Source of the DNA: a virus
Direction: 5' to 3' (one strand)
DNA: 40,211 nt
Virus record (IMG/VR): IMGVR_UViG_3300034115_000006
Location: 1-40,211 of that record
Shown piece after piece: positions 27,145 to 36,048 of this stretch. Each line of letters begins with the position of its first letter. Positions within the stretch are counted from its first letter, which is position 1. The notes under the pieces are model-generated. The model saw only the letters and a list, made by a program, of their open reading frames with translations. It was not told the origin of the DNA and searched no databases. The position numbers and the translations under genes were made by a program.

Positions 27145-29777
27145 GGGGTCGCAGACTCCAGACACTCCACAGTAACCGACTTCCAGAACCCTTGCCCGTC
27201 CTCGCGTACCGTCCAGTCATCGAGCGTCGGGTCACCGATCGGGTGGAACCACCACTGCTGCTTCGGAGTCTTGAGGAGGAGCGGCCCATTGCTCTGCAGC
27301 ATCTCGTCGAGCTTGTGCCAACCAGATAATGTGCTAACAGCAAACTCGACCTCGAACGACTCGCTGGAGGGAATAGACGAGATAATGGCCGGAGTCTTGC
27401 GGCCGACGATGTTGTGAATTCCCTTGCGCAGACTCCGCTTCCGTCCCATCGGCCGTAGTCCGTTGATCATCGGCTGGAAGTTGAGGCTGGGCTCCCAGGG
27501 ATACTTGAGCCAGTTGGCTGTGAGGTTCGTAGAGATGGGGAGGATTGCACTCCAGTCGCTCGCAACATCCAGACCAGCGATGATCGAGATGGCGCGGACA
27601 CGGAAGAGACGGAGCTTGTTCGGCGGGACCTCATGCTCATACAGCGACGCCTCTTGTGCAGCTACAAGGTCCTGGGCGACGATGAGCGCAGAGAAGTCTT
27701 CCAGCACCGGGTCGGTGGAGCCGCGCCAGTTCTGCCATGTCAGAAGACTGCCCTGGCCCGGATCACCCTGGTTCATGTCGTGGCCGACCTCGCCGAACTG
27801 CACGTCATCGAGGAACACCGGAATCTCAGTCTGGCCAGAGGAGTTCTCAACCTCCATACGGGACACAACCGAACCGGCCGGAGCAGTACTGTCCCCAGGC
27901 GCGAACAAGGTCCAAGAGGTCCCGGCCGCCAGCGTCGTCTGCACGGAGGAGATTGTCGCCCCCAGAGCATCCATATAGACGAAGCGGACGATGAGCGTAT
28001 AGGTGTTGATGTACGGCCGGATGCGAACCGAGTGGGTGTATATCTGGCCGGGCTTGACGGCCCAGGCGAACGGATCCACAGTGTTGAGTCGTGAACCCAC
28101 GTCAAGTACCGACCCTGTCGTCATCGGCACCCAGCGAATTACGTGATCTCCTCGGTACGCCGGGACCTCATTGCTAACTTCAATGACGTCGGTGGAGTTT
28201 CGCGGGAACCAGCCATCAACATCGAGGAAGAACCCGCCGCCGCTGGAGATATTCTGGTGGACGATATTCCCTTCACGAACCATGTCCGCGTACTGCATCT
28301 CATAGCCGGTGAAGCCGGGCTGCGTCAGGTCGCCAACGTGGTACGCCGGAGCCGCACCCGCTCCCGGCCCAGTTGCCATCGCATCGAAGCGGTGAAGCTC
28401 GGCGCCGGCAGCGGTAGACTGAACCTCCACTGCGATGTCACGGAAGCGCGTGCCCGCCGGAGCGACGGCGTTGATCAGCGTGTAGTCGGTGTCTGCCCCG
28501 GTCGCGTTGTTGGCTGCCGCCGACCAGACGCGGGAGCCGATCAACGCACCAGCCGCATTGAAGAACCCAAGCCCGACACGGCACTGGCGAGCTACCGTAG
28601 CCGCTCGCGAAGTACCACGAGCCCAGTAGGTCCGTCCCTCGCTCGCTGAGAAGAGGAGGGTGGAGGCTTGCATCGTACCCGCTGCAGTGCTCGAAAGCTG
28701 GAGGCTGTGTATCCCCACCTTCGCCCACTCTGTCGAGTTCAAGATGGTACAGTTTGTGTCCGCAGCCCAGTTCCCGACTCCGGCTTGCTCAAACGAGGAA
28801 TCTTGGTCAAGGAGGTCGTTGATCCTCCCGCGAAGCCGTAGCAGCACCCGGTCGAACAGCGACTCATAGCCGAGGTCTTCGAGCGTCGGGCTAGGCGGAG
28901 CCGTCAGGACGATGGTGAAGGCGACGAAGCTCCAGACTGTCCACCAGTCACCGAGGTCTCCGAGGCTCTGCGCCGCTCGGACATACGCGCGGTAGGCGAC
29001 GCCTGGCACAAGGTTGGTCTGAGTCCTGTGCTCCGGAAGGGATGTGCTGGTGACCCCAGAGTCATAGATCGGGATTGTCTTGTCCGGGCTGAAGCCGGGA
29101 GTCGTCGCCTGCGCGACCGTGTAGACCTTCACATGGTTCTTGATCTGGGTGTCGCCATCGAGGTCGTTCCACGTGTACCCGATCAGCGGCGATGTAGAGG
29201 TTGTGGTATCGCTAGCGGTGAGCGATGTGAGCGTCGGCTGCCGGTTGACGATGTAGTCGAGATAGACCTCCGACAGTCGGATGCGCTGGCCCGACGCGAA
29301 GGAAGTTGGCGTGCGGTCGATGGCCTGGATGACCTGGGAGGCGAGCTTGGTCTGGGTTAGCTCCTTGCCATCCGGCGAACGAGTTCTCCAGGTGCCGGCG
29401 TACTCCTTGGGTGTCGGGCCGGTCGGAACGTTGGTCCAGTAGTTCGCGGGGTGCGACGGGTTGGAGAGGCTACCCTGTAGGCGAAGCTGGAGATAGAACG
29501 CGGTCTTGCGGCTCGTGCCGCCAGAGTCGTTCACGTGCGCCTTGACGCGAGCCCTGTACTGCACACAACGTTCACCGGCCGCCAGCGTCGGGCCGGTCAT
29601 CCACTGGCGAGCATACGAACCATAGCTCGCCAGGTCCTTGCCCGGCCCCAGGAGGTATGTCGTCGCCACATCGTCGTTGACGACCGTTGGGTGTGAGCCT
29701 CCCGTCACGGTCCAGGAGCCGTTGGCGCTACCAGTGGACCGAACCCGCACGACTCGTTGCTCGCCCTTATACGGCAC
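27141..29777 (-). CDS. Distal tail / minor tail protein with binding modules (878 aa)
   Basis: GTG at 29777 shares a base with the tape-measure stop (TAGTG). Follows the tape measure, the usual place of the distal tail protein. Middle regions resemble fibronectin type III (PTLTSLTASDTTTSTSPLIG, VAYRAYVRAAQSL) and two carbohydrate-binding-like sandwiches (ENSTEWAK-type and SSGGGFFLDVDGW). The last 120 residues (WLKYPWEPSLNFQPMINGL, RKTPAIISSIPSSESFEVEF) look like a Dit-type tail domain. The binding modules could contact host cell-wall sugars. Domain names are my reading of the pattern. Confidence 0.75.
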   Translation of the reverse strand: MPYKGEQRVVRVRSTGSANGSWTVTGGSHPTVVNDDVATTYLLGPGKDLASYGSYARQWMTGPTLAAGERCVQYRARVKAHVNDSGGTSRKTAFYLQLRLQGSLSNPSHPANYWTNVPTGPTPKEYAGTWRTRSPDGKELTQTKLASQVIQAIDRTPTSFASGQRIRLSEVYLDYIVNRQPTLTSLTASDTTTSTSPLIGYTWNDLDGDTQIKNHVKVYTVAQATTPGFSPDKTIPIYDSGVTSTSLPEHRTQTNLVPGVAYRAYVRAAQSLGDLGDWWTVWSFVAFTIVLTAPPSPTLEDLGYESLFDRVLLRLRGRINDLLDQDSSFEQAGVGNWAADTNCTILNSTEWAKVGIHSLQLSSTAAGTMQASTLLFSASEGRTYWARGTSRAATVARQCRVGLGFFNAAGALIGSRVWSAAANNATGADTDYTLINAVAPAGTRFRDIAVEVQSTAAGAELHRFDAMATGPGAGAAPAYHVGDLTQPGFTGYEMQYADMVREGNIVHQNISSGGGFFLDVDGWFPRNSTDVIEVSNEVPAYRGDHVIRWVPMTTGSVLDVGSRLNTVDPFAWAVKPGQIYTHSVRIRPYINTYTLIVRFVYMDALGATISSVQTTLAAGTSWTLFAPGDSTAPAGSVVSRMEVENSSGQTEIPVFLDDVQFGEVGHDMNQGDPGQGSLLTWQNWRGSTDPVLEDFSALIVAQDLVAAQEASLYEHEVPPNKLRLFRVRAISIIAGLDVASDWSAILPISTNLTANWLKYPWEPSLNFQPMINGLRPMGRKRSLRKGIHNIVGRKTPAIISSIPSSESFEVEFAVSTLSGWHKLDEMLQSNGPLLLKTPKQQWWFHPIGDPTLDDWTVREDGQGFWKSVTVECLESATP

Positions 29778-32626
29778 TAGAAGGACCCTCCTCCGCCTCT
29801 CGCCCTAGCGGCTTGCGCCAGTGGGCGAAGAACTCGCGAGGAGGTCACGACGGCGCGGACCTCGTTCGCATCTCGAACCCCATTGATAGTGAAGTCTACG
29901 TTGATGACGTTCGACGGTGCCGCCGGAGCCTGTGCAGTCACACGGACAGCTGTCTCGCCTCGCGGAACCGCCGACGCCAACCGGACCATCGCATCGGACT
30001 GCTTCTTCAACTCGTCCACAGTCGAGCTACGACCGGCCACCGCGACGTTCCCGGTGAGGGAGACGTTCCCGCTGCCGAGTTGTGATAGCGCAGCAGTTGT
30101 GTCTTCGGCCAGCGACTCCGAGACCTTCTTGATGTCGGCTGACTGGCGCTCGAAGGCGTGTAGCTCGCGAGCCGTCGCCTCGTTCATGTTGATGAGCGCG
30201 TACTCGATCAGGGTCTTGGGTGAGCCGAAGAGTCCAGCCTTGAAGCCGTTCCAAAGCGAGGACGCCAGCGACCTGGCAGCCGAGAAGGCTCGCCCGATCA
30301 TCCCCTGGAAGGCGGAGATAGCGCGTCCCACGGCTCCGGAGACGATGCCGGGTAGCGCCGCAAGCCCGGAGGCGACAGCGGAGACCACGCCAGAGGCCAT
30401 CGCTGCTGCCCGGCTCCGCATCTGACCGGCCCATGATACCACACGACTGAGCGCGGAGGAGAGGAAGCTCGCGACTCGTCCCGGAAGCTGTGAGAGGAAG
30501 GAGACGACACCTTGGATGAACCGCGACCCAGCCGAACGGGCGCTGCTCGCCATACGAGACGCCCAAGAGACGACTCTTGTGAGCGTACTGGCGATGAGGT
30601 TCCCGACCCGTCCGGGTAACTGCTGGATGAACGAGACGACACCTTGGAGGAACTTTGACCCGGCCGACCTCGCCGTGGAGATCATCCTCGCGGACCAGGA
30701 GACGGCCCGAGAGATTACCGCAGCCAAGAACCCTGCGATGCGCCCCGGAAGCTGGCCGATAAAGGTAACGACGGCGGTGAGAACCTTCATCCCGAGTTGG
30801 ATGGCTATCTGCACCATCCGGACCTGGAACTGGATCCAGCGGCCGATGATGAAGCCAATGATGAACGCAATCTTCGCCGGCAACTGACTGAGGAATGTTC
30901 CGATCGCAGCGACGACGCGACCGAAGAACGCAGGAGCCGCCGTCCACACCGCCTGGATTCGGTTCCAGGCTGCTACGAAGAAGCCTGCGACTCGTCCGGG
31001 AAGCGCGCCGATAAAGGAGAACACCGAGGAGAAGAAGCCGGTGACTCCCTGCCAAGCACCAACCGCATCGTCCTTGGCGCCGACGAAGAACCGACCGATG
31101 GCGCCTAGCGCAGCACCAATCGCAGGCAGCGCCGTCCCAGTGATCCAGCTGACCACCGTGTCGATTACTCGTTGGATTCCCTGCCATGCCGCATCGATGA
31201 ACGCCCGTACAGCTGCGTTCTTCTTGTAGAGGATGAAGAGCGCAACGCCCAGCGCGATGATTGCCGCGATGATGAGCCCGATGGGGTTGGCGAAGAGAGC
31301 AAGGGAGAACGCCCGAGCCGCTCCCGCTGCAAGCTTTAGGCCTGACGCAACGACCTTCGCTGCCGGCCCCATGCTCATGAAGAAGCCAACAATCTTCAGG
31401 ATGCCGGCGGTGAGGAGGAGTGCTGCACCTCCGAAGGCAAAGAACTGGCCGATGAGCTTCTGCACGGCCGGGCTGAGATTTGTGAAACCGTTGACAAGAC
31501 CAGTAAGTGCATCAACGATCTGACGAATCCCAGCCTGGAACGGAGCGCCTGCGGTAATCAGCGCCGTCTCTAGGCTGCCCTTGAACTGCTCAATCGAGCC
31601 GGCCAGGTTGTCCATCCGCTTGGCGGCGACATCGGCTGCCTTGACCTTCTCGATATTCGCAGCGAGGTTGTTGAACCCCTTGGCTCCGCCTTCCGCGAGG
31701 ACGGCTGCGGCGCGAATCGCGTCTGACCCGAACAGCGTCTCTAGGGTTGCTAGCTTCTGCTGCTTAGTCATCCCAGAAAGGGAATCCTGGAGGACCTGGG
31801 AGACGTCAGCGAGCGACTTGATGTTGCCCTTAGCGTCGAAGAACTTGTTGGAACCATCAGCTGTGATGATCCCGAGCTTCTTCATCAAGTCGGCTTGCTT
31901 CTTGGTGCTCGGGTTCAGGTTCTGGAGCATCGTCTTCAGTGACGTGCCCGCGTCCGAACCCTTGATGCCGGCGTTACCGAGTGCAGCGATTGCGACCGTC
32001 AAGTCGGAGAAGGGAACGCCGACCGTATGGGCGACGGCTCCCGCCTGCTGTAGTGACTGACCAAACTCCCCAACGTCGATGGCCGAGGCATTCGCCGCTC
32101 CAGCGATGAGGTCTGCGACTCGCGGTAGCTCCTTCGCGGAGAGACCGAAAGCGTTCATCGCGTTGGATGCGATGGTGGCAGCGACCGGAAGGTCCACGCC
32201 TCCGGCTGCCGCTAGGGCAACAGTCGCGTCGGCTGCCCCGCCGAGAATGTCGGTTGTGGAGACTCCGGCCTTGGCCAGTTCCTCCATCGCAATGGCGGCC
32301 TCGGACGCGCTGAATTTCGTGTCTTTGCCGATCCGCAGCGCCGTCTCACGAATCTTGTCCATCTCTTGGCTAGTTGCGCCAGAGACAGCCCCCACCGCGC
32401 TGATCTGCTTCTCAAAGTCGGCCGAGGTCTTGACGGCCAGAGCGAATGCACCGACGAGCAGCCCACCAGCGATGGCGCTGCCCTTGGCGAAAGCGTTGAT
32501 GCCCTTAGCAGAACGACCAGACGACTTGTCCAGGTCGTCCATATCGCCCTTGGCACGCTTCGCACCTGTGCCGTCGTATGTAGTTCTTATTCGCCCTTCG
32601 GCTGTACCAAGATTGGTGTTCGCCAA
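29777..32626 (-). CDS. Tail tape measure protein (949 aa)
   Basis: TTG at 32626 with AAGGCGGAA upstream. N-terminal 80 residues are charged, then a membrane-like segment (AIAGGLLVGAFALAVKTSAD), a TP901/phage_min_tail core (GAVSGATSQEMDKIRETALR, GNAGIKGSDAGTSLKTMLQN), three long hydrophobic stretches around 390-475, and a C-terminal series of near-repeats (FIQQLPGRVGNLIASTL, FLSQLPGRVASFLSSAL). It sets tail length and probably helps DNA entry. About 2.85 kb predicts a tail near 140 nm by the usual rule of thumb. Confidence 0.95.
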   Translation of the reverse strand: MANTNLGTAEGRIRTTYDGTGAKRAKGDMDDLDKSSGRSAKGINAFAKGSAIAGGLLVGAFALAVKTSADFEKQISAVGAVSGATSQEMDKIRETALRIGKDTKFSASEAAIAMEELAKAGVSTTDILGGAADATVALAAAGGVDLPVAATIASNAMNAFGLSAKELPRVADLIAGAANASAIDVGEFGQSLQQAGAVAHTVGVPFSDLTVAIAALGNAGIKGSDAGTSLKTMLQNLNPSTKKQADLMKKLGIITADGSNKFFDAKGNIKSLADVSQVLQDSLSGMTKQQKLATLETLFGSDAIRAAAVLAEGGAKGFNNLAANIEKVKAADVAAKRMDNLAGSIEQFKGSLETALITAGAPFQAGIRQIVDALTGLVNGFTNLSPAVQKLIGQFFAFGGAALLLTAGILKIVGFFMSMGPAAKVVASGLKLAAGAARAFSLALFANPIGLIIAAIIALGVALFILYKKNAAVRAFIDAAWQGIQRVIDTVVSWITGTALPAIGAALGAIGRFFVGAKDDAVGAWQGVTGFFSSVFSFIGALPGRVAGFFVAAWNRIQAVWTAAPAFFGRVVAAIGTFLSQLPAKIAFIIGFIIGRWIQFQVRMVQIAIQLGMKVLTAVVTFIGQLPGRIAGFLAAVISRAVSWSARMISTARSAGSKFLQGVVSFIQQLPGRVGNLIASTLTRVVSWASRMASSARSAGSRFIQGVVSFLSQLPGRVASFLSSALSRVVSWAGQMRSRAAAMASGVVSAVASGLAALPGIVSGAVGRAISAFQGMIGRAFSAARSLASSLWNGFKAGLFGSPKTLIEYALINMNEATARELHAFERQSADIKKVSESLAEDTTAALSQLGSGNVSLTGNVAVAGRSSTVDELKKQSDAMVRLASAVPRGETAVRVTAQAPAAPSNVINVDFTINGVRDANEVRAVVTSSRVLRPLAQAARARGGGGSF

Positions 32627-32636
32627 GGCTTCCGCC

Positions 32637-32921
32637 TTACCGGCCAGGTGTGGTGCCAGAGGTCGGGGTGCCCCTTCGGTACTGGGCCTGGAACCCGAGC
32701 CGCTTCCTCAAGTGGTTGGTGCGCTTGGCTTTCGTCTGCTTCGCTGTCTTGGCTTCGATCTCATCTAGCTCGTTGGATATGGTGTTGCCGAAGACGCTGA
32801 CCGCCTCATCCAACTGATAGGCGTCATACGGGTCCTCGATGACAAGTAGCTCGCTCGGTCGGCACCCCCAGGTCTTGGCGTGGTTATACAGGTTCCACAG
32901 AAGCGGTTTCTTGATCAGCGC
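32637..32921 (-). CDS. Tail assembly chaperone T extension, reached by frameshift
   Basis: A 94-codon frame without its own start: ALIKKPLLWNLYNHAKTWGC, RPSELLVIEDPYDAYQLDEA and onwards, ending TPGR at TAA 32637. The W-x-L...GxRPSEL motif is characteristic of the T part of phage GT chaperones. It is +1 relative to gene G. The best slip site is TTT CGC (32925-32920), where tRNA-Phe can re-pair from TTT to TTC; a second option is GGG GGC at about 32950-32944. Fusion at TTT gives GGTRDVDRF joined to ALIKKP, keeping the conserved G end. The fusion product helps assemble the tail around the tape measure. Confidence 0.75.
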   Translation of the reverse strand, partial: ALIKKPLLWNLYNHAKTWGCRPSELLVIEDPYDAYQLDEAVSVFGNTISNELDEIEAKTAKQTKAKRTNHLRKRLGFQAQYRRGTPTSGTTPGR

Positions 32922-33603
32922 GAAATCGGTCCACGTCGCGGGTGCCCCCGACCGCGTAATTCCAGATGAACTGCTTGTCCTCGAAGCCCACCCACTCGAT
33001 GTAGGCGAGTTCGGTCACGCCGTCCTCGGCAACGGTGGGCCACTCGTGCATCGGCAAGGAGTTGCCGTCCTCGTCCTGAGGAGTCGGGCGCAGCTTCGGC
33101 TCCACGACTACAAACATGGCCACGAGGTCGAAAAGCTCCATCATCTCCGTCATCATCGAGGAGTCGATCTGGGAGACGATCTCAGCCCTGGTAACGTCCT
33201 GCCCCTTGGCTGCTGCCTCCAGACCCTTCTCGACCAACGGCATGAGAGAGTTGGGGATCACACCAGCCTGAAGGAGCGCGATCATTCCCGGCCGCCGGAC
33301 ACGAGCGACAAGCCCGCTTGGCATTGTGAGGAGTTCGCCCATCGCCCTCGCCCGTAGCTCAGCGATGGACGTGACCTTTGCTCCACTCGCCTCAGCCGTT
33401 CCTAGGGTGCGGCCAGACTCCTGATCCTTCCGGGCCTTCTCGATGGCAGCACGAAGCTCCTCAACCGATTCGCCGGTTGGGAGAGTGGCCGTTCCTATGG
33501 CCTCCTTGGCCTGTGCAGCCCGGCGCTTCTTCTCAGCAGCCGAGACCCCACCAGCTCGCTTTGTGGGCTTCCTCGTGGTTCCTGCAGTCTTCTTCTCCGC
33601 CAT
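32884..33603 (-). CDS. Tail assembly chaperone G
   Basis: 239 residues from ATG 33603 with GGAGG upstream (CTAGGAGG). Basic, Ala-rich N-terminus (EKKTAGTTRKPTKRAGGVSA), then the chaperone core (MPSGLVARVRRPGMIALLQA, LMPLVEKGLEAAAKGQDV, MTEMMELFDLVAMFVV) and a C-terminal end QFIWNYAVGGTRDVDRFRAD. Placed between the small virion protein and the tape measure as expected. Needed in excess over the GT fusion for tail assembly and not part of the virion. Ends TAA 32884, inside the T frame. Confidence 0.85.
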   Translation of the reverse strand: MAEKKTAGTTRKPTKRAGGVSAAEKKRRAAQAKEAIGTATLPTGESVEELRAAIEKARKDQESGRTLGTAEASGAKVTSIAELRARAMGELLTMPSGLVARVRRPGMIALLQAGVIPNSLMPLVEKGLEAAAKGQDVTRAEIVSQIDSSMMTEMMELFDLVAMFVVVEPKLRPTPQDEDGNSLPMHEWPTVAEDGVTELAYIEWVGFEDKQFIWNYAVGGTRDVDRFRADQETASVEPV

Positions 33604-33639
33604 GCTGGCCTCCTAGGGCTCCGATGGACGACGGACGGA

Positions 33640-34002
33640 CTAGATTGCGTTCAGTGGCCCGTACACGATGCACGTCACCGAGGTCTGGAACGAGTGGGTG
33701 ATGTTGATGTTCCCGTTGATGTCGCGGAACCGCTCGGCCGAGAGCAGAAAGTGCCGCTCACCGGTCGTTGCAGGAACCGAGTGCGAGAGGTCTGGGTTCA
33801 TCGGGGTAGCTGCGCCGGGAGGACCTGTCCCAGAGGTTGGGTCATCCACGACGACGACGTCAGCTGAGCCTCCGGCGTTCTTCACGATGAGGAGGTACTT
33901 GCCGGTGGAGCCGACTGGGATGGTGTCGGATGCGCCCACGGCCGCGTACGCCGGGTTGCCGGCGGGCACGACAGGAGGGACCACCGGTGTCTGTACGGCC
34001 AT
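33640..34002 (-). CDS. Small virion protein near the major tail gene (120 aa)
   Basis: ATG at 34002 with AGGAGGGA upstream. Starts MAVQTPVVPPVVPAGNPAYA; then a small beta domain (GKYLLIVKNAGGSADVVVVD, GERHFLLSAERFRDINGN, SFQTSVTCIVYGP). Such proteins directly after the major tail protein often decorate the tail or act as a tail-tube accessory. Function inferred from position. Confidence 0.65.
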   Translation of the reverse strand: MAVQTPVVPPVVPAGNPAYAAVGASDTIPVGSTGKYLLIVKNAGGSADVVVVDDPTSGTGPPGAATPMNPDLSHSVPATTGERHFLLSAERFRDINGNINITHSFQTSVTCIVYGPLNAI

Positions 34003-34014
34003 GGTCCCTCCTTC

Positions 34015-34563
34015 CTAGGCGATGGGCGTGACGGTCTCGTTGTTGACGAAGGAGTACAGCTTGCCGATGTGGGCCGCCTCTGCGGACGGGAACCCGTTAC
34101 CGGTCGCGCCGGTCACGTGGAACTCGCCATCGGCGAACTCGCCCTCGATGTCGCCGGTCAGCTTGGCGCGGAAGATGAGCGCGTGGACGTCACCGCCCGA
34201 GTCTGACATGCTCTGGCCTTCAACCTTGAAGTAGGGACGGGCATCCGTCGCCAGCTTCGTGTAGGTCTTGACCATGTTGGGGGTCGTCCCGGTGTCCACC
34301 GTGGCGCCTCCCGCGATGAGCTTGTAGGGCTCCAGCGGCAGGCCTCCGTTCTCCAGCTCAACTTCGATCTGAGGACCGGCGCCACGCGAGGCGATGGTCT
34401 GGTCGTCGCCACGAAGCTCCGAGAAGTCTTCGGACTCTGACCAACTCCAGGTCCTCGCGTACGGCAGATCAACCAGCGAGCCGGGCGTGGTCCAAGGAGC
34501 CGGGAGCGCCCGAAGCTGGGTGTCCCGGATTCCGAACGGCAGCGCCGTTGTCGTGATTGGCAT
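34015..34563 (-). CDS. Major tail protein (182 aa)
   Basis: ATG at 34563 with GGGGAGGAAAC upstream, a strong site fitting a highly expressed gene. Sequence features: DLPYARTWSWSESEDFSELR, a beta hairpin (AGPQIEVELENGGLPLEPYK), RPYFKVEGQSMSDSGGD and a beta-rich end (FRAKLTGDIEGEFADGEFHV). This matches the tube-forming fold of siphovirus major tail proteins in length and location two genes ahead of the chaperones. It would form the tail tube. Confidence 0.85.
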   Translation of the reverse strand: MPITTTALPFGIRDTQLRALPAPWTTPGSLVDLPYARTWSWSESEDFSELRGDDQTIASRGAGPQIEVELENGGLPLEPYKLIAGGATVDTGTTPNMVKTYTKLATDARPYFKVEGQSMSDSGGDVHALIFRAKLTGDIEGEFADGEFHVTGATGNGFPSAEAAHIGKLYSFVNNETVTPIA

Positions 34564-34762
34564 CTGGTGTTTCCTCCCCTCTAGGTATCGGTGGTTCCTG
34601 GAATCGTAGCGTCTCCACGAGGAGACCGGTTCTCACGTCGAACCTGTGCAGTACAACAACGCCAGGAGCCTTGCCGCAGAACTGCGATGCACACGAGACC
34701 TCAATCAGCCCCTTGTCAGGGATCAGAAGTCCATGCTTCTTCTTTCCGCAGTGAAGCTCCAT
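34469..34762 (-). CDS. Com-like zinc-finger protein upstream of the major tail gene
   Basis: ATG at 34762. First 55 residues: HCGKKKHGLLIPDKGLIEVS, CASQFCGKAPGVVVLHRFD, TGLLVETLRF. This C..H/C...C..FCG zinc pattern is common in actinophage late regions and resembles Mu Com-type fingers. The rest of the frame (PPIPRGEETPDANHDNGAAV and on) overlaps the first 95 bases of the major tail gene and may be only partly ordered. Possibly regulates translation of the tail gene it overlaps, by analogy with Com; inferred. Confidence 0.7.
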   Translation of the reverse strand: MELHCGKKKHGLLIPDKGLIEVSCASQFCGKAPGVVVLHRFDVRTGLLVETLRFQEPPIPRGEETPDANHDNGAAVRNPGHPASGAPGSLDHARLAG

Positions 34763-34768
34763 CGTCGC

Positions 34769-35266
34769 CTACTTCTTGCTGTCGTCGGCCGAGCCTCCGG
34801 CCGTGGTGACTGGGTTGGTGCTCCCGCCTCCCTCCGCCTGACCTTCGCCGGACGCCGTGTCTGCGTCTGGATCGGTCATGAGCACGTCGCGGGAGACGAC
34901 CGGCGTGTCCATCGTCGCGACGGCTCCGCCCGGTGTGTCGAACTCCCGTCGCCCTTCGGCCGCCTGAACTCCCGTTGCCCGGCCTGACGGTGAGACAGTC
35001 AGCGCCTTGAGCTTCAGGAACGGGATCAGGTTCTCCGGCACCCCTTCCTGCACCATGATGTCCGACTCGACATCGGTCAGGTGGTCCTGGACAAGTGTGG
35101 GGAGGTCCTGGACCGGAAGCGCGAAGCGGTTGCCCGCGTGCCACACGAGGTCTGGCATGTCCTCGCCGGGATCGAACCCCTGGTTGTGCCTGAAGTCTTC
35201 CCGCGTGATGATACGGACATCAGCCGTCCCGATGTAGACGGCGGTGCGCTCCTTCTTCTTGGTCAT
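34769..35266 (-). CDS. Hypothetical late protein with flexible acidic tail (165 aa)
   Basis: ATG at 35266 (MTKKKERTAVYIGTADVRII) with GAAGGGGG upstream; a longer frame to 35335 is noise. The first 100 residues look folded (DLVWHAGNRFALPVQDLPTL, ENLIPFLKLKAL); the last 60 are Gly/Ala/Asp/Ser-rich and flexible, ending SADDSKK. Position between the tail terminator and the Com-like gene suggests a head-tail accessory or assembly factor. No family recognised. Confidence 0.65.
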   Translation of the reverse strand: MTKKKERTAVYIGTADVRIITREDFRHNQGFDPGEDMPDLVWHAGNRFALPVQDLPTLVQDHLTDVESDIMVQEGVPENLIPFLKLKALTVSPSGRATGVQAAEGRREFDTPGGAVATMDTPVVSRDVLMTDPDADTASGEGQAEGGGSTNPVTTAGGSADDSKK

Positions 35267-35280
35267 ATTCACCCCCTTCC

Positions 35281-35685
35281 CTATGATCCGCTGTAGACTA
35301 CCTCGAACGTGGCGAATTGGACCGAAGCTCGCCACGAGTCATCGACCAGTTCACCAGAGTCACCTTGCCACTTGATCTGGCTGATCCAGCCATCTCCGTG
35401 GTCGATCGGATTTGTGCCTTCGAGGATCGCCCTTGCTCGTACGAGTGTTGCGAGGATGGCGGAGTACTGGCCCATACGGTCGTAGACATACAAGAAGAAC
35501 TGCGCCCGGTTGACTGGCCCGATTCCTGGGATCACTGGGTCGAACCGAAGAACAGCGAACTTGCCCTTGGTTAGATCGGGTGTGGTGGTGATGGACCCAG
35601 CGTTGAAGAGACGTGCATCTGGGATCGACGCAGAGAACTCGCCATCCAGGACGAGCTTCGTCCGGATCATCGCCTTGGCCGCCAT
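35281..35685 (-). CDS. Tail terminator protein (134 aa)
   Basis: ATG at 35685, right after the previous stop (TAGATG). Features: KLVLDGEFSASIPDARLFNA, VLRFDPVIPGIGPVNRAQFF, LYVYDRMGQYSAILATLVRA, then a beta-rich end (WRASVQFATFEVVYSG). Length and placement just before the major tail gene match siphovirus tail-terminator proteins (gpU type), which cap the tube at the head end. Assignment is by position and general fold. Confidence 0.65.
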   Translation of the reverse strand: MAAKAMIRTKLVLDGEFSASIPDARLFNAGSITTTPDLTKGKFAVLRFDPVIPGIGPVNRAQFFLYVYDRMGQYSAILATLVRARAILEGTNPIDHGDGWISQIKWQGDSGELVDDSWRASVQFATFEVVYSGS

Positions 35686-36048
35686 CTAGCCCATCCTCGC
35701 GAAGAGGGTCCGCATGTTCGCCATCACCCTCGCGCCCATCACCCGGATTGTCTGCAAGATAATTCCGTTGACGCCTCCGAACCGGACCTCCAGCCATATG
35801 CCGTATGGGACACCGTGTGCGGCGATGATTGAAGAGGAGGTCCCGCCGTGCTCAGTCCTCGCGCTCAAGGAGTTCCGGGCGTTGGTCGTCTGGTCCTGCC
35901 ACGGCGCGTTGGACTTCATGTAGTTCTCGACCTGCGGCCGGGAATACTCCATCACCGCAACCATGCCCTTGATGATCTTCTGATCAAGCTCACCAATGTT
36001 CTCGAACAGCGACCGATCCACCCACACGAAGTCCGGACCCTTAGCCAC
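35686..36048 (-). CDS. Neck / HK97 gp10-like protein (120 aa)
   Basis: GTG at 36048 chosen: it overlaps the previous stop and lies close to GAGG; a longer frame to 36096 is noise. Features: FVWVDRSLFENIGELDQKII, MVAVMEYSRPQVENYMKSNA, PWQDQTTNARNSLSARTEHG, VPYGIWLEVRFGGVNGIILQ. The PW..T.NAR..L motif followed by a GIWLE strand is typical of HK97 gp10-like head-tail joining proteins. Links the connector to the tail. Confidence 0.8.
   Translation of the reverse strand: MAKGPDFVWVDRSLFENIGELDQKIIKGMVAVMEYSRPQVENYMKSNAPWQDQTTNARNSLSARTEHGGTSSSIIAAHGVPYGIWLEVRFGGVNGIILQTIRVMGARVMANMRTLFARMG

Noticed and set aside
31581-32768. Plus-strand ORFs opposite the tape measure
   Set aside because: Ala/Ser-rich antisense readings of the tape-measure coding sequence, without ribosome binding sites or family features.
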